Positions 9,798 to 18,648 of a DNA stretch of 64,000 nucleotides are shown in pieces. A model generated the notes under the pieces. That model had not been told where the DNA came from and searched no databases. It saw only the letters and a list, made by a program, of their open reading frames with translations. The DNA is taken from positions 222,630-286,629 of the forward strand of contig NZ_CH672427.1 of the NCBI RefSeq assembly GCF_000153205.1. The letters run 5' to 3'. The stretch is from Nitrococcus mobilis Nb-231. GTDB lineage: Bacteria > Pseudomonadota > Gammaproteobacteria > Nitrococcales > Nitrococcaceae. A program made the translations under genes and the position numbers. The number at the start of each line of letters is the position of its first letter. The stretch's first letter is position 1.

Positions 9798-10157
9798 ATG
9801 AGCGTTCGAATCAAGCGGATCTATGATGCTCCGGGCGATGACGATGGCTACCGGGTACTGGTGGATCGGGTCTGGCCACGCGGCGTATCCAAGCAAACGG
9901 CACGGCTTGATCGTTGGCTCAAGGAGATTGCTCCGTCCACTGAGCTTCGGCGTTGGTTCGGGCACGATCCGAGCCGCTGGAATGAATTCCGCAAACGCTA
10001 TCGTGGGGAGCTGCAGGAGACCCCAGTGCTCGTGCAAGAACTCGCGGATAAAGCGCGGTACGCTCCGGTGACCCTGCTCTTTAGCGCGCGAGATCGGCAA
10101 CATAATCAAGCCGTGGTATTGCGCGAGTGGCTTGAGGAGCGGCTTAGTAGCGACTGA
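9798..10157 (+). CDS. YeaO-like DUF488 protein
   Basis: The 119-residue protein matches E. coli YeaO along its length: IKRIYDAPGDDDGYRVLVDR, VWPRGVSK, LKEIAPSTELRRWFGHDP, and VTLLFSARDRQHNQAVVLREW. The DUF488 family is widespread and its biochemical activity is not established. The frame extends back to 9732 inside the preceding gene, but homology begins at MSVRIKR (ATG at 9798). It is the last gene of the run before a 260-bp intergenic stretch. Confidence 0.85.
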   Translation: MSVRIKRIYDAPGDDDGYRVLVDRVWPRGVSKQTARLDRWLKEIAPSTELRRWFGHDPSRWNEFRKRYRGELQETPVLVQELADKARYAPVTLLFSARDRQHNQAVVLREWLEERLSSD

Positions 10158-10417
10158 TTCGATTTTGCCCGGTCGGCGGTTTTCTCAGCGCTCGGCTGTT
10201 AGCCGAATTCGGGCGGGCCGTTGTGGAGAAACACAACTTGGAGCTTAGAATGGGCGGGGCATGTTCAACCTCATGGTTATCGGGCAGCTGAGAAGTTGGA
10301 TTTTGCTCGTGAGCGTGGGCGGGCGGCAAGTGTGGGTTGATGGTTTCGCCTGTTGAAAAATAGCAAACATCTGACGGGCGGGTTTTTTCATATGCTGGTT
10401 TAGGGATCCATTGCCAC
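10158..10417. other. Intergenic stretch, no gene seen
   Basis: These 260 bases hold no convincing reading frame. A small hairpin with a 6-bp stem (TCGGCT / AGCCGA, 10192-10206) is present without a T run. The sequence just before the next gene is relatively AT-rich (10360-10400) and could hold its promoter, but no clear -35/-10 pair was identified. Confidence 0.5.
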
Positions 10418-13168
10418 ATGTGGTTTGATCGATTTCGCCGGCCTGGCTGGCAGCATCGCAATCCCAAAGTACGTCAAGCAGCCGCTGCGAATCTTGCTAC
10501 TGCCGATCCTGGCGAATATGCCACATTGGTGTCGCTCGCGGTGAGCGATCCCGCGCCCGCCGTGCGAGCAACGGCGGTCAAACGGCTTGTCGTACTGGAG
10601 ACGCTTTGCCAATGTGCACAGCAAGATACTGACGCCGCCGTACGAGAGGCCGCGCAAGCTCGCTATTGCCAGCTCCTGGCGGAGGGCTGCGAGGCGCTTG
10701 ATTATCCAAGCCGGGAAATCGCGCTGCGTGCGTGTCAGGATGCCGGTGTGCTGGCACAGGTGGCACGCTTTGGTCGCGAGGCAGCGATTCGGCTGGCGGC
10801 ATTGGAACGGCTGGACGATCCGTTGGTGTTGGAAGAGATAATCAACACCGATGCCGTAGCGCGCGTGCGCCGGTTCGCCGTTGAGCGTGTTCGCGACGAA
10901 GCCGTGCTGGCGCGTGTTGAACGCCGGCGGCGGCGCACCGACCGCAGGGTCGCGCGTCTGGCGCGTGAGCGCCTCGATGAGCTATGTCGCCAGCGCGCGC
11001 GGCTAGAGGCTGTGGAGCGCGAGCGGGCGGCGGTGGTTACCGCATTGGAGGCGCTTGCCGAACATTCACGAAGTTCAGCTGTGGACGCTGAGCGCCAGCG
11101 CCTGCTCAACCGCTGGAAAACCCATGACGGCGGGGCGCCTCCCGAGCTGCAGCAGCGCTTGGCCACTGCCCTTAATGCCTTGGACAACGCTTTACCGCCA
11201 GAGGCAGATGACGCGCCACTGCCTCTTTCTGAGCGCTCCCCTGAGGCAGATGTTGACGCGCAAAGGGAGCAGGCGGCGCCACTCGAGAGCGTACTCGAGG
11301 CGATAACCGCGAGCCTCGAGCCCACCTCTGAGGCTGTGGTGCAAGTTCAAAGCCTGCTCGTGGGAACATCCGATGAATCGGCTGTCGAGTTCAAGGGCCG
11401 AGTCGCGCAGGCGCGCGCATGGCTGGATGCCGCACGCCGCTACCTGGAAGAGCGTATGGCCTTGGAGGCGGCCCTGACGGGTGGGACTGAGGTGGATCTC
11501 GCTGCCCTGCAGGTGCTTGAGCAACGAATCGCTTGGCCGGACGATTGCCCCGTTCCTATTTTACTGCAGGAGGGGCGCCGGCTGGCCGCGGCTCATCAAA
11601 GTAATAAGCAAAACCAGCGCCAGCGAGAGCGCAAGGTTCGTATAGAGGAGCTGCAGCGGCAGCTCGATGAGCTCGAAGCGGCGCTGAGCGAGGGGTATTT
11701 GCGGCCCGCGCGACGTCTGTTACAGCGCGTGGAGCAACTCGCGCGAGGTATGGCGGGCTCGTTGCCGGCACAACTCGAGCGCCGCCTGCGGCATGCGACG
11801 GTCCAGGTCGCGGAGCTACGGGATTGGCGACGTTTTGCCGTGCTGCCTAAACAAGAGGCATTGTGCCGCGCTATGGAGGCACTGCTTGCCGAGAATCCGG
11901 ACCTCTCACCACCGGAGCGTGCCCGCCGCGTCCGTGACCTGCAGTCCGAATGGAAAGCGACCGGTGGCTCCGATTCGACTCGGTCGCGGGTGTTGTGGGA
12001 GCGCTTTAGCGGTGCGGCTGATCGGGCCTTTGAACCGTGTCGGGCATGGTTTGAAGCTGAGACGCAGCGCCGCAAGCTTAATCTAATTGAGCGTGAACGC
12101 ATTTGTGGTCAGCTTGCCGAATTCGTCGAGCAGGCCGATTGGGACGCAATAGCCGGTAACACGTTGGAGCAGATTCGCGCCACGGCACGGGATGAGTGGA
12201 GGCATTTCGGCCCTGTTGAGCGCGCGCAGTCTGGAACGCTGCACGAGCGATTCGAGGCGCTTATGACGACCTTGACGCAGCATATCGAGATCAAACGAGC
12301 GGCTTATCGGGCATGCAAAGCGGAGTTGGTGGGCAAGGCCAGAGCGTTGCTCGATCACGACGATCTTGAGGCTGCAGCCGAACAAGCGAAACATTTGCAG
12401 CAAGAATGGAAGGCGCTCGGTCCAGCGCGGCCGGCTGATCGCATACTCTGGAAGGCGTTTCGCGCCGCCTGCGACGAGCTATTCAGCAAGCGCGATACAC
12501 AGCGCGAGCGTCGCCGCTCGCGGCGGACTTGGTTGCTCGAAGAAGCGGCATTGATTTGTGCCCAATTAGAAACCTTAGCTGGGACGGATGGTCCGGTGGA
12601 TCGTAATGCGCTGCGCAGAGAAGCTGATCGACTGCAATCCGCCTTCCAAGCGCTAGGTCTTCCCCAGGGGCGGGATGGTCAGGCTTTGAGGAAGCGCTTG
12701 GCGGCCGTTGATGAGGCGCTGGCCGAGCGACTCCAACGGCTCGAGACGACCACGGCGCGCCGGCAGCTCGCCGAGCTGAAGCGCTTGGCTGAGCTGAGCC
12801 GGGCTTGGGAGATGGGTACAGCCGGCCCGGTTTCATCAGCAGATCTTATGGAGCTTCCCAAATGGTCTCTCGGGCCGCTGCAACAGCGCTGGGCGGCAGT
12901 GGAAAGTGGCAAGCCCAAACCCCCCGACCCGGAAACGGCGCGGCGAATTTGTGTGCGCTTGGAGATTCTTGCAGGCATTGATTCACCACCGGTCGATGGA
13001 ACGCTGCGTCTGGAGTTGCAGGTCGAGCGGCTCTCCGAGGGTCTGGGCCGCGGCAAGGAGTTGTTGCGGTGCCAGGAAGCGCAGCGATTGGCGGCGCAAT
13101 GGTATGGCTTGCCAGGGGGCGAGGCATTGCAGGAGCGAGTGGATGCGGCGCTGGACCGCCTTTTCTAA
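10418..13168 (+). CDS. Large DUF349 domain protein
   Basis: The 916-residue protein is almost wholly helical and rich in Arg, Glu, Ala and Leu. Residues of about 15-150 look like HEAT-type repeats (RQAAAANLATADP, DPAPAVRATAVKRLV). From about residue 500 onward there are several DUF349 repeats, best seen at LQSEWKATGGSDSTRSRVLW (about 508), RDEWRHFGPVER (about 590) and LQQEWKALGPARPADRILW (about 659). The family is common in gammaproteobacteria and of unknown function; no catalytic motif or signal peptide is seen. It stands alone between two gaps. The start is ATG at 10418 (MWFDRFRRPGW). Confidence 0.85.
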   Translation: MWFDRFRRPGWQHRNPKVRQAAAANLATADPGEYATLVSLAVSDPAPAVRATAVKRLVVLETLCQCAQQDTDAAVREAAQARYCQLLAEGCEALDYPSREIALRACQDAGVLAQVARFGREAAIRLAALERLDDPLVLEEIINTDAVARVRRFAVERVRDEAVLARVERRRRRTDRRVARLARERLDELCRQRARLEAVERERAAVVTALEALAEHSRSSAVDAERQRLLNRWKTHDGGAPPELQQRLATALNALDNALPPEADDAPLPLSERSPEADVDAQREQAAPLESVLEAITASLEPTSEAVVQVQSLLVGTSDESAVEFKGRVAQARAWLDAARRYLEERMALEAALTGGTEVDLAALQVLEQRIAWPDDCPVPILLQEGRRLAAAHQSNKQNQRQRERKVRIEELQRQLDELEAALSEGYLRPARRLLQRVEQLARGMAGSLPAQLERRLRHATVQVAELRDWRRFAVLPKQEALCRAMEALLAENPDLSPPERARRVRDLQSEWKATGGSDSTRSRVLWERFSGAADRAFEPCRAWFEAETQRRKLNLIERERICGQLAEFVEQADWDAIAGNTLEQIRATARDEWRHFGPVERAQSGTLHERFEALMTTLTQHIEIKRAAYRACKAELVGKARALLDHDDLEAAAEQAKHLQQEWKALGPARPADRILWKAFRAACDELFSKRDTQRERRRSRRTWLLEEAALICAQLETLAGTDGPVDRNALRREADRLQSAFQALGLPQGRDGQALRKRLAAVDEALAERLQRLETTTARRQLAELKRLAELSRAWEMGTAGPVSSADLMELPKWSLGPLQQRWAAVESGKPKPPDPETARRICVRLEILAGIDSPPVDGTLRLELQVERLSEGLGRGKELLRCQEAQRLAAQWYGLPGGEALQERVDAALDRLF

Positions 13169-13278
13169 CTTGGGGGCAAGCCCGGCTTGCGGTTTGTATC
13201 CACTCGTATTGGGTTCGGCGTGCCCTGCTGGCGTTGCTGTCGGCCTGCACCCAGCCTTGGCTGGTTAGGAGAGGCAGG

Positions 13279-13602
13279 ATGGACCACGAGCCCGATCCCA
13301 TTTGTGTTGAGGTTGCCTATGCAACCGCCGATGAGCAAATCATCCTGTCGATGCAGGCACGCTCGGGTATAACCGTCGCGGAGGCGATCCGTCGTTCGGG
13401 AATTCAGCAGCGTTTCCCCGAGATCGACCTTGCGCGTCAGAAGGTCGGTATATTCAGCCGACCGGCTGAGTTGACGCAACGGCTGCGCCACAAGGATCGT
13501 GTGGAGATTTATCGCCCTTTGCTCGCCGATCCCAAAGAGATGCGGCGGCGGCGCGCGGCCCGAACCGGCGCTGCAGGGCGTGCTTCATCGGCGCGCCGAT
13601 AA
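13279..13602 (+). CDS. rnfH: RnfH family protein (UPF0125)
   Basis: This 107-residue protein has the ubiquitin-like RnfH fold signature: ICVEVAYATADEQIIL, GITVAEAIRRSGI, QKVGIFSRPAELTQRLRHKD and RVEIYRPLLADPKEMRRRRA. RnfH sits in the ratA-rnfH pair in many gammaproteobacteria, and its role is not settled. Here ratA and smpB are not adjacent. The ATG at 13279 follows AGGAGAGGCAGG; the longer open frame upstream is not conserved. The 3' end overlaps the convergent bamE gene by 18 bp. Confidence 0.88.
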   Translation: MDHEPDPICVEVAYATADEQIILSMQARSGITVAEAIRRSGIQQRFPEIDLARQKVGIFSRPAELTQRLRHKDRVEIYRPLLADPKEMRRRRAARTGAAGRASSARR

Positions 13603-13992
13603 GCGTGGTTTGCTCTCGGACTCGCGCCGCAACAGCGGGCTCGTGGGCGGTAGCGCGTAGCCTTGAGCGGCCTGTAAGTGATTGCTGTCATCGAAGAAAA
13701 GCGTTAGCTGACGTTGCACTGGAGGGGCGCCGTTGCGCGGGTCGCGCAGATAGACATAATCCCAACGGTTGGTGTGGAATGGGTCTTGAATGGTAGGGGT
13801 GCCGAGCAGGAATTGAACTTGCTGTGGCGTCATGCCGGGCCGCAACTGTTTGATTTTGTCCGCGCTGAGGACAGTGCCTTGCTCCAGCGCCGGACGGTAG
13901 ACGAAAGGCAGTTGTGATACGGAGCATCCCGAAAGTAACAAAGAAGTGATGTATACTATGGTTGTTACAATAAATGCAGTGCGCATCGACAT
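13585..13992 (-). CDS. bamE: Outer-membrane assembly lipoprotein BamE
   Basis: BamE (SmpA/OmlA) is a small lipoprotein of the BAM complex that inserts beta-barrel proteins into the outer membrane. From the ATG at 13992 the product has 135 residues, with a signal sequence ending in the lipobox LLSGC (Cys23). The family signature follows: DKIKQLRPGMTPQQVQFLLG, then DPFHTNRWDYVYL and LTLFFDD. An earlier in-frame start would add nine residues, but AAGGAT precedes the ATG at 13992. It is divergent from fur and convergent with rnfH, as expected for this locus. Confidence 0.95.
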   Translation of the reverse strand: MSMRTAFIVTTIVYITSLLLSGCSVSQLPFVYRPALEQGTVLSADKIKQLRPGMTPQQVQFLLGTPTIQDPFHTNRWDYVYLRDPRNGAPPVQRQLTLFFDDSNHLQAAQGYALPPTSPLLRRESESKPRLSARR

Positions 13993-14063
13993 CGTATCCT
14001 TACCCCAAACCGAGCGCATAATAGCGCAGCTGGCAAACGTTGCATACGAGCCGGGGAGGCGTT

Positions 14064-14480
14064 TTGGAATCCAAAGACCTCAGAAAGGCCGGTCTTAAGG
14101 TTACGCTACCGCGGACGAAGATACTTGAGATCCTGGACCAAAATCGACATCAACATATGTCCGCTGAAGATGTCTACCGTTGCCTCTTGGAAGCAGGGGA
14201 GGACATTGGACTCGCTACCGTTTATCGCGTTTTAACACAGTTCGAAGCGGCAGGACTTGTTCAGCGTCACAATTTCGAAGGCAATCAGGGCGTCTTTGAG
14301 CTCAACAAGGGCGAACACCACGATCATATGGTGTGCACCGAATGCGGCGGAATCGAAGAATTCATGGACGCGATTATCGAAGATCGGCAGGAACTGATCG
14401 CCCATGATCATGGTTTCGATTTGACCGCCCATTCGATGATTCTATATGGGCGTTGCCGGAAATGCCGTGGCAAGCGTTGA
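14064..14480 (+). CDS. fur: Ferric uptake regulator Fur
   Basis: Fur is a dimeric metal-dependent repressor that binds Fur boxes when loaded with Fe2+. The product has the N-terminal winged helix (LRKAGLKVTLPRTKILEIL, MSAEDVYRCLLE, GLATVYRVLTQFEAAGLV). The metal-binding half has HHDHMVC, and two Cys-x-x-Cys pairs (CTEC and CRKC) that would hold structural zinc. No ATG fits. The TTG at 14064, four bases after GGGGAGG, gives 138 residues starting at the same place as Pseudomonas Fur. A candidate Fur target lies in this window at 48678-48696. Confidence 0.95.
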   Translation: MESKDLRKAGLKVTLPRTKILEILDQNRHQHMSAEDVYRCLLEAGEDIGLATVYRVLTQFEAAGLVQRHNFEGNQGVFELNKGEHHDHMVCTECGGIEEFMDAIIEDRQELIAHDHGFDLTAHSMILYGRCRKCRGKR

Positions 14481-14666
14481 TCGCTTCCTAAATTATTAGG
14501 ACACGCGTGTTGCTGCCTCAATAGGGCGACTGTGCGGTGCTAAGCCGTGGCAAGAGTGAGCTGTGTTGCTGGCACTGGCTGGGTTGATGTTCGACAATAG
14601 GACTGAGGAGGAGCCTTGCGGCCCCTCAATCTCACCCCAGAAGGAAGCAATTAAGTAGTGCCGGTT

Positions 14667-16328
14667 TCAATTCACTCGCTGTAGCATTTCGCGAGCATGG
14701 TTGACAGTATTTTCCGTGATTTCCAAACCGCCCAGCATGCGGGCGATTTCGTAGGTTCGACTGGTTTCGTCAAGCGGCTCGACGCGGGTTCGCGTGCGCT
14801 CATGGTGGGTTTGTTTACAGACGCGCAGTTGGTGATGGGCTTGAGCCGCGACCTGGGGTAAGTGTGTGACGCAGAGCACTTGATGGTGGGAACCGAGTTG
14901 GCGGAGCTTGCGTCCAACCACCTCGGCAACGGCGCCGCCGATACCGCTGTCGGCTTCATCGAAAATAAGCGTAGGGATACGGGTCGTACGTGCCGTAGCC
15001 ACTTCGAGTGCGAGTCCGATTCGGGAGATTTCGCCGCCGGAGGCGATCTTGTTGATTGGACCGAAGCGCTGATCGGGCGCGGTGCGGACCTCGAAGCACA
15101 CATCATCCATACCATGCGGACTGATCGTTTTTGCAGCGAGGTTGACTTGGATCTTGAGCTCACCAGTCGGCATCCCGAGCTCGTGGGTCAAGCTCGTGAC
15201 CTGCTCCTGTAGGACGCTGGCCGCTCGCTGACGCGCGTTACTAAGTTCGGTGGCCGCGGCATGGTACTTAGTCTCGACTTCGGCCATTTGCTTGGTAAGC
15301 TCCGCGAGCTGTGCGCCTGCCGATTCCTGCTCATCGAGCTCGTTGCGCAACTTCTGCAAGCACTCGGCCAGCTCTTCCGGGCGCACGCGGTGCTTCCGGG
15401 CCAGGTCGGCAATTTGCCCTAGGCGCTCCTCTACCTGCTGGAGCCGGTCGGGATCCACCTCGATACCTGTGACGAAATGACGTAGGGTTTCGCAACCTTC
15501 GCCGATCTGCACCAGCGCCTCATTGAACAACCCATAGGCTGCGGCAATAGCCGGGTCCAGGTCGGTCCGTCCAGCGAGCTGACGAACAGTTCCGCCGAGC
15601 ACGTTTTGGACCGCTTGTTCGTCTTCGTAGAGTACGGCGATAGCCGACTGACAGATGGCGATGAGCTCTTCGGCGGAGGCCAGCCGGCGCTGCTCGTGAT
15701 TGAGCTCTTCGAGTTCGTTGGCGTTCGGATTGAGCCCGATCAACTCGTCGACCTGGTAGCGCAAGAGTTCTATTTCGGCCCCGCGTCCTTGGCCACTTTG
15801 CAAGCGCTGAATGGCGGTGTGTAAGCGGTGATACGCCTGGTGGTATTCGCCCACCCGCGCTAGTTCGGTGGTGTGGCCACCAAACGCGTCCAGAATTTCA
15901 CGCTGGATGTCGCGTCGACGCAGAGATTGGTGGGCGTGTTGACTATGAATTCCTATGAGCCGGCCCCCAAGCGCTGCAAGTTGTTGGAGCGGGACGGGGC
16001 GGCCGTTAATATAGCTCTGGGAGCGGCCATTGCGTTGTAAGATGCGGCGCAAAATGCATTCGTCGTCGTCGTCAAGATCTTGTTGTCGGAGCCACTCCCG
16101 GGCGTGCCAAGCATCGTGCAGATCGAAGGTGACATGAATCTCTGCACGTTCGGCGTGGTTAGGCAGGACAGAACTGTCGGCACGCTCACCGAGACACGTC
16201 CCGAGTGCATCGAGCAGAATGGATTTGCCGGCCCCTGTCTCTCCGGTCAGAGTCGTCATGCCCGGTTCGAAGGCGATTTCAACGGTATCGACGATCGCGA
16301 AATTCCGTATGTGAATTCGCCGCAGCAT
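14667..16328 (-). CDS. recN: DNA repair protein RecN
   Basis: RecN is an SMC-like ATPase that acts early in double-strand break repair. The 553-residue product starts MLRRIHIRNFAIVD and has a Walker A motif GETGAGKS at residues 29-36. A central coiled-coil region rich in Glu, Gln and Leu follows, then the ABC signature region (ASGGEISRIGLALE) and Walker B TLIFDEADSGIGG near the C-terminus. nadK lies 35 bp upstream on the same strand, a conserved pairing. It is convergent with fur. Confidence 0.97.
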   Translation of the reverse strand: MLRRIHIRNFAIVDTVEIAFEPGMTTLTGETGAGKSILLDALGTCLGERADSSVLPNHAERAEIHVTFDLHDAWHAREWLRQQDLDDDDECILRRILQRNGRSQSYINGRPVPLQQLAALGGRLIGIHSQHAHQSLRRRDIQREILDAFGGHTTELARVGEYHQAYHRLHTAIQRLQSGQGRGAEIELLRYQVDELIGLNPNANELEELNHEQRRLASAEELIAICQSAIAVLYEDEQAVQNVLGGTVRQLAGRTDLDPAIAAAYGLFNEALVQIGEGCETLRHFVTGIEVDPDRLQQVEERLGQIADLARKHRVRPEELAECLQKLRNELDEQESAGAQLAELTKQMAEVETKYHAAATELSNARQRAASVLQEQVTSLTHELGMPTGELKIQVNLAAKTISPHGMDDVCFEVRTAPDQRFGPINKIASGGEISRIGLALEVATARTTRIPTLIFDEADSGIGGAVAEVVGRKLRQLGSHHQVLCVTHLPQVAAQAHHQLRVCKQTHHERTRTRVEPLDETSRTYEIARMLGGLEITENTVNHAREMLQRVN

Positions 16329-16363
16329 GGGCTATATCCTTGTGACGATGAGCGCTTGTAATT

Positions 16364-17236
16364 TTAACTGAAGTGGGTTCCTCCCCAGCGTAACTTGGCC
16401 CGCAGAATTCCGAAATAGCGGTAACGGGGCGGATGGATCAAGTGCACTTTGCGGGTGCTTTTGCGTACCATAATGCGTCCTTCGTTAACCAAACCGAGGT
16501 CTTCCTGACCGTCGCAACTTACCCGGATTTGCTTTAATGAGCTTGGATGCACAGTGATCTCGATCGTGCTCTCGGCGCTGATCACCAATGGGCGATTGCT
16601 TAGAGTGTGCGGGCAGATCGGTACCAGAGCGATGGCGTCCAGATTCGGATGCATGATCGGCCCTCCGCCCGACATGGCATACGCCGTCGACCCCGTGGGC
16701 GTAGCTACGATCAGCCCGTCGGAGTGGTGCCGATTGGCGAGTTCACCATCGATATAGGTCTCGAAATCGATCATCCGTGCCGTATTCCATTTATGCAATA
16801 CGACATCGTTCAGAGCGATTCCGCGACTCAGGATCTCTCCGCCGCGGTGAATTTCCGCAGTGAGTAACATCCGATCATCGGCGATGAATTCTCCACTGAG
16901 CACGGCGTCGATTTCATCGAGATGACTGGGAGACACATCGACGAGAAAGCCCATGCGGCCGCGGTTGACACCGAGGATCGGCACCTCGTGATCGGCGAGC
17001 AGACGTGCTGCATGCAGCAGCGTGCCGTCACCCCCGACGGCAATGAGCAGATCGGCGTTTTGAGGCAGCACAGATCGCTCGCAGCGGTCGCCGTTCGGTA
17101 TCTGAGGGGTGCTTTCAGCGTCGAGCAAGACCGGATGACCGATACTCTGGAGATGCTGCGCAATACGCGTTATGGTATCCGCGGCGTCGGGATCGTTGGC
17201 TTTGCCCATGATTCCAATCGTGTGAAAAGACTGCAT
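16364..17236 (-). CDS. nadK: NAD kinase
   Basis: NadK phosphorylates NAD to NADP with ATP. The 290-residue product carries the GGDGTLL motif of the kinase fold, the conserved GVNRGRMGFL segment, and DGLIVATPTGSTAYAMSGGG. The open frame begins at 17275, but the ATG at 17236 (MQSFHTIGIMGK) is preceded by GAGGAA and aligns with other NadK starts. It is divergent from hrcA, and the 212-bp space between them carries the CIRCE control region. Confidence 0.95.
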   Translation of the reverse strand: MQSFHTIGIMGKANDPDAADTITRIAQHLQSIGHPVLLDAESTPQIPNGDRCERSVLPQNADLLIAVGGDGTLLHAARLLADHEVPILGVNRGRMGFLVDVSPSHLDEIDAVLSGEFIADDRMLLTAEIHRGGEILSRGIALNDVVLHKWNTARMIDFETYIDGELANRHHSDGLIVATPTGSTAYAMSGGGPIMHPNLDAIALVPICPHTLSNRPLVISAESTIEITVHPSSLKQIRVSCDGQEDLGLVNEGRIMVRKSTRKVHLIHPPRYRYFGILRAKLRWGGTHFS

Positions 17237-17368
17237 CGTAGCGTCGTTCCTCATCATCCGCCGCCAAGTTATCATGTTGGGTCCAGTCGGCCAATTGCCT
17301 TCGCTATATGCGTTGTTCCTGGCGTGGATGGCGCTGCGTTTGCCGGTGCAGTATGGCGGGGGACTTTA

Positions 17369-17397
17369 TTGACACTGTAGGGGGTGGCTGTTAGCTT
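17369..17397 (+). promoter_or_regulatory. Housekeeping-type promoter of hrcA
   Basis: TTGACA (17369-17374) is a perfect -35 box. It is followed after 17 bases by TAGCTT (17392-17397), which matches three of six -10 positions. The predicted start of transcription falls inside the CIRCE operator, so HrcA binding there would block initiation. Confidence 0.6.
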
Positions 17398-17401
17398 GCC
17401 G

Positions 17402-17428
17402 TTAGCACTCTAGGTCATAGAGTGCCAA
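17402..17428 (+). promoter_or_regulatory. CIRCE operator (HrcA binding site)
   Basis: TTAGCACTC (17402-17410), nine bases, GAGTGCCAA (17420-17428). This matches the CIRCE consensus TTAGCACTC-N9-GAGTGCTAA with a single mismatch and the exact spacer. It lies 20 bp before the hrcA start codon, indicating that HrcA represses its own gene and possibly read-through into grpE-dnaK-dnaJ. Confidence 0.93.
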
Positions 17429-17448
17429 TAAAGTGAGTCTGAAAACTC

Positions 17449-18561
17449 ATGGCACGTAGAACTGCTCCCGCGCGAAGCGGTAGATCTTGGTCGTCGGCAG
17501 CTGTCCCGAACAGGGAATTTGCCGATCCGATTCTTGAGGAGCGCGCTCAGCAGCTGCTGAAGGCTTTGGTGCAGCGTTATATCCGCGAGGGCCAGCCGAC
17601 GGGGTCGCGTACTCTCACGCGCGAGTCGGGCTTGAATCTCAGTCCGGCCACGGTTCGCAATATCATGGCGGATTTGGAGGAGGCGGGCTACGTTCGGGCG
17701 CCGCATACATCGGCCGGGCGGGTGCCGACCGACCTTGGTTACCGGTTCTTTGTCGACAGTCTGCTGACCGTGAATCCGTTGCGGGAGTGGGAGATCGAGC
17801 AGTTGCGCATTCGCCTGGATCGTGGCAGCAATGCCGATGTGTTGATCGATTCGGCGTCTAATTTGCTTTCTGGGCTGACACAGTTGACTGGAGTCGTAAC
17901 GATACCCCGCCGCCACACGGGCTCGGTGCGGCAGCTGGGCTTCTTGCCGTTGTCCGAGCGGCGGGTCTTGGCGATTTTAGTGGTCAACGAGCAGGAAGTG
18001 CAAAACCGGATTTTACAGACCGGACGAGATTATAGTGGTGCCGAGCTTGAGCATATCGCCAACTACCTCAATGCCGAATTTGTCGGCAAGGACATCGAAC
18101 AAATTCGCGCGGCGCTACTCGATGCCATGCACCAGGACCGTAAAGAGATGACCGAGCTGATGAGCTTGGCTATAGAGGTGGCGCAGCGCCTGTTTACGCG
18201 GTCCGAGGATGAGGATGACGACTATGTGATGGCTGGCGAGACCAATCTCATGACTTTCGCCGAGCTATCCAATATCGAAAAGCTCAAGCAGCTATTCGAG
18301 GCATTTAATCATAAGCGGGATATTATCCATCTGCTCGACCGCTGCCTGACAGCGGATGGAGTGCAGATTTTTATTGGTCAGGAATCAGGCTATGAGGTCT
18401 TTGATGGCGTTAGTTTGGTAACCTCGCGCTATCAAAGCGACGATGGGGTATTGGGTGTGCTCGGTGTTATCGGCCCGACTCGGATGCCCTACGGTCGGAT
18501 CATTCCAATCGTCGATGTGACGGCGAAGTTGCTTGGTCATGCCTTGAATCCACACCACTGA
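17449..18561 (+). CDS. hrcA: Heat-inducible transcription repressor HrcA
   Basis: HrcA binds the CIRCE operator and represses chaperone genes; its folding is helped by GroEL, which gives feedback. The 370-residue product has the N-terminal winged helix (LLKALVQRYIREGQPTGSRT, SPATVRNIMADLEEAGYV, PHTSAGRVPTDLGYRFFVD). The later HrcA core includes VTIPRRHTG and the C-terminal IGPTRMPYGRII. It uses ATG at 17449, right behind the CIRCE element, and heads the grpE-dnaK-dnaJ cluster. Many gammaproteobacteria, including E. coli, lack hrcA. Confidence 0.96.
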   Translation: MARRTAPARSGRSWSSAAVPNREFADPILEERAQQLLKALVQRYIREGQPTGSRTLTRESGLNLSPATVRNIMADLEEAGYVRAPHTSAGRVPTDLGYRFFVDSLLTVNPLREWEIEQLRIRLDRGSNADVLIDSASNLLSGLTQLTGVVTIPRRHTGSVRQLGFLPLSERRVLAILVVNEQEVQNRILQTGRDYSGAELEHIANYLNAEFVGKDIEQIRAALLDAMHQDRKEMTELMSLAIEVAQRLFTRSEDEDDDYVMAGETNLMTFAELSNIEKLKQLFEAFNHKRDIIHLLDRCLTADGVQIFIGQESGYEVFDGVSLVTSRYQSDDGVLGVLGVIGPTRMPYGRIIPIVDVTAKLLGHALNPHH

Positions 18562-18570
18562 GCCCCAAGT
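18543..18570 (+). promoter_or_regulatory. Candidate sigma32 (RpoH) promoter for grpE-dnaK-dnaJ
   Basis: CTTGAAT (18543-18549), 13 bases, then CCCCAAGT (18563-18570). This is close to the sigma32 consensus CTTGAAA-N13/14-CCCCATNT. It overlaps the last codons of hrcA and lies about 80 bp before grpE. With the upstream CIRCE it suggests both negative (HrcA) and positive (RpoH) heat-shock control of the cluster. Confidence 0.55.
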
Positions 18571-18598
18571 AAGGCGTAGCGTTCGCCCTATTTGGGGC
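18562..18598 (+). other. Strong hairpin between hrcA and grpE
   Basis: An outer 10-bp stem (18562-18571 with 18589-18598, one G-T pair), one mismatch, and an inner 4-bp stem (GGCG/CGCC) enclose a 7-base loop. It begins at the hrcA stop codon. No T run follows, so an intrinsic terminator is unlikely; it may be an mRNA processing or stability element. It overlaps the -10 of the candidate sigma32 promoter. Confidence 0.6.
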
Positions 18599-18648
18599 GA
18601 GCGTTAGCTTATTGTGAGTGTTTTCGTACCGTCTGCTCGGAGAAAACG

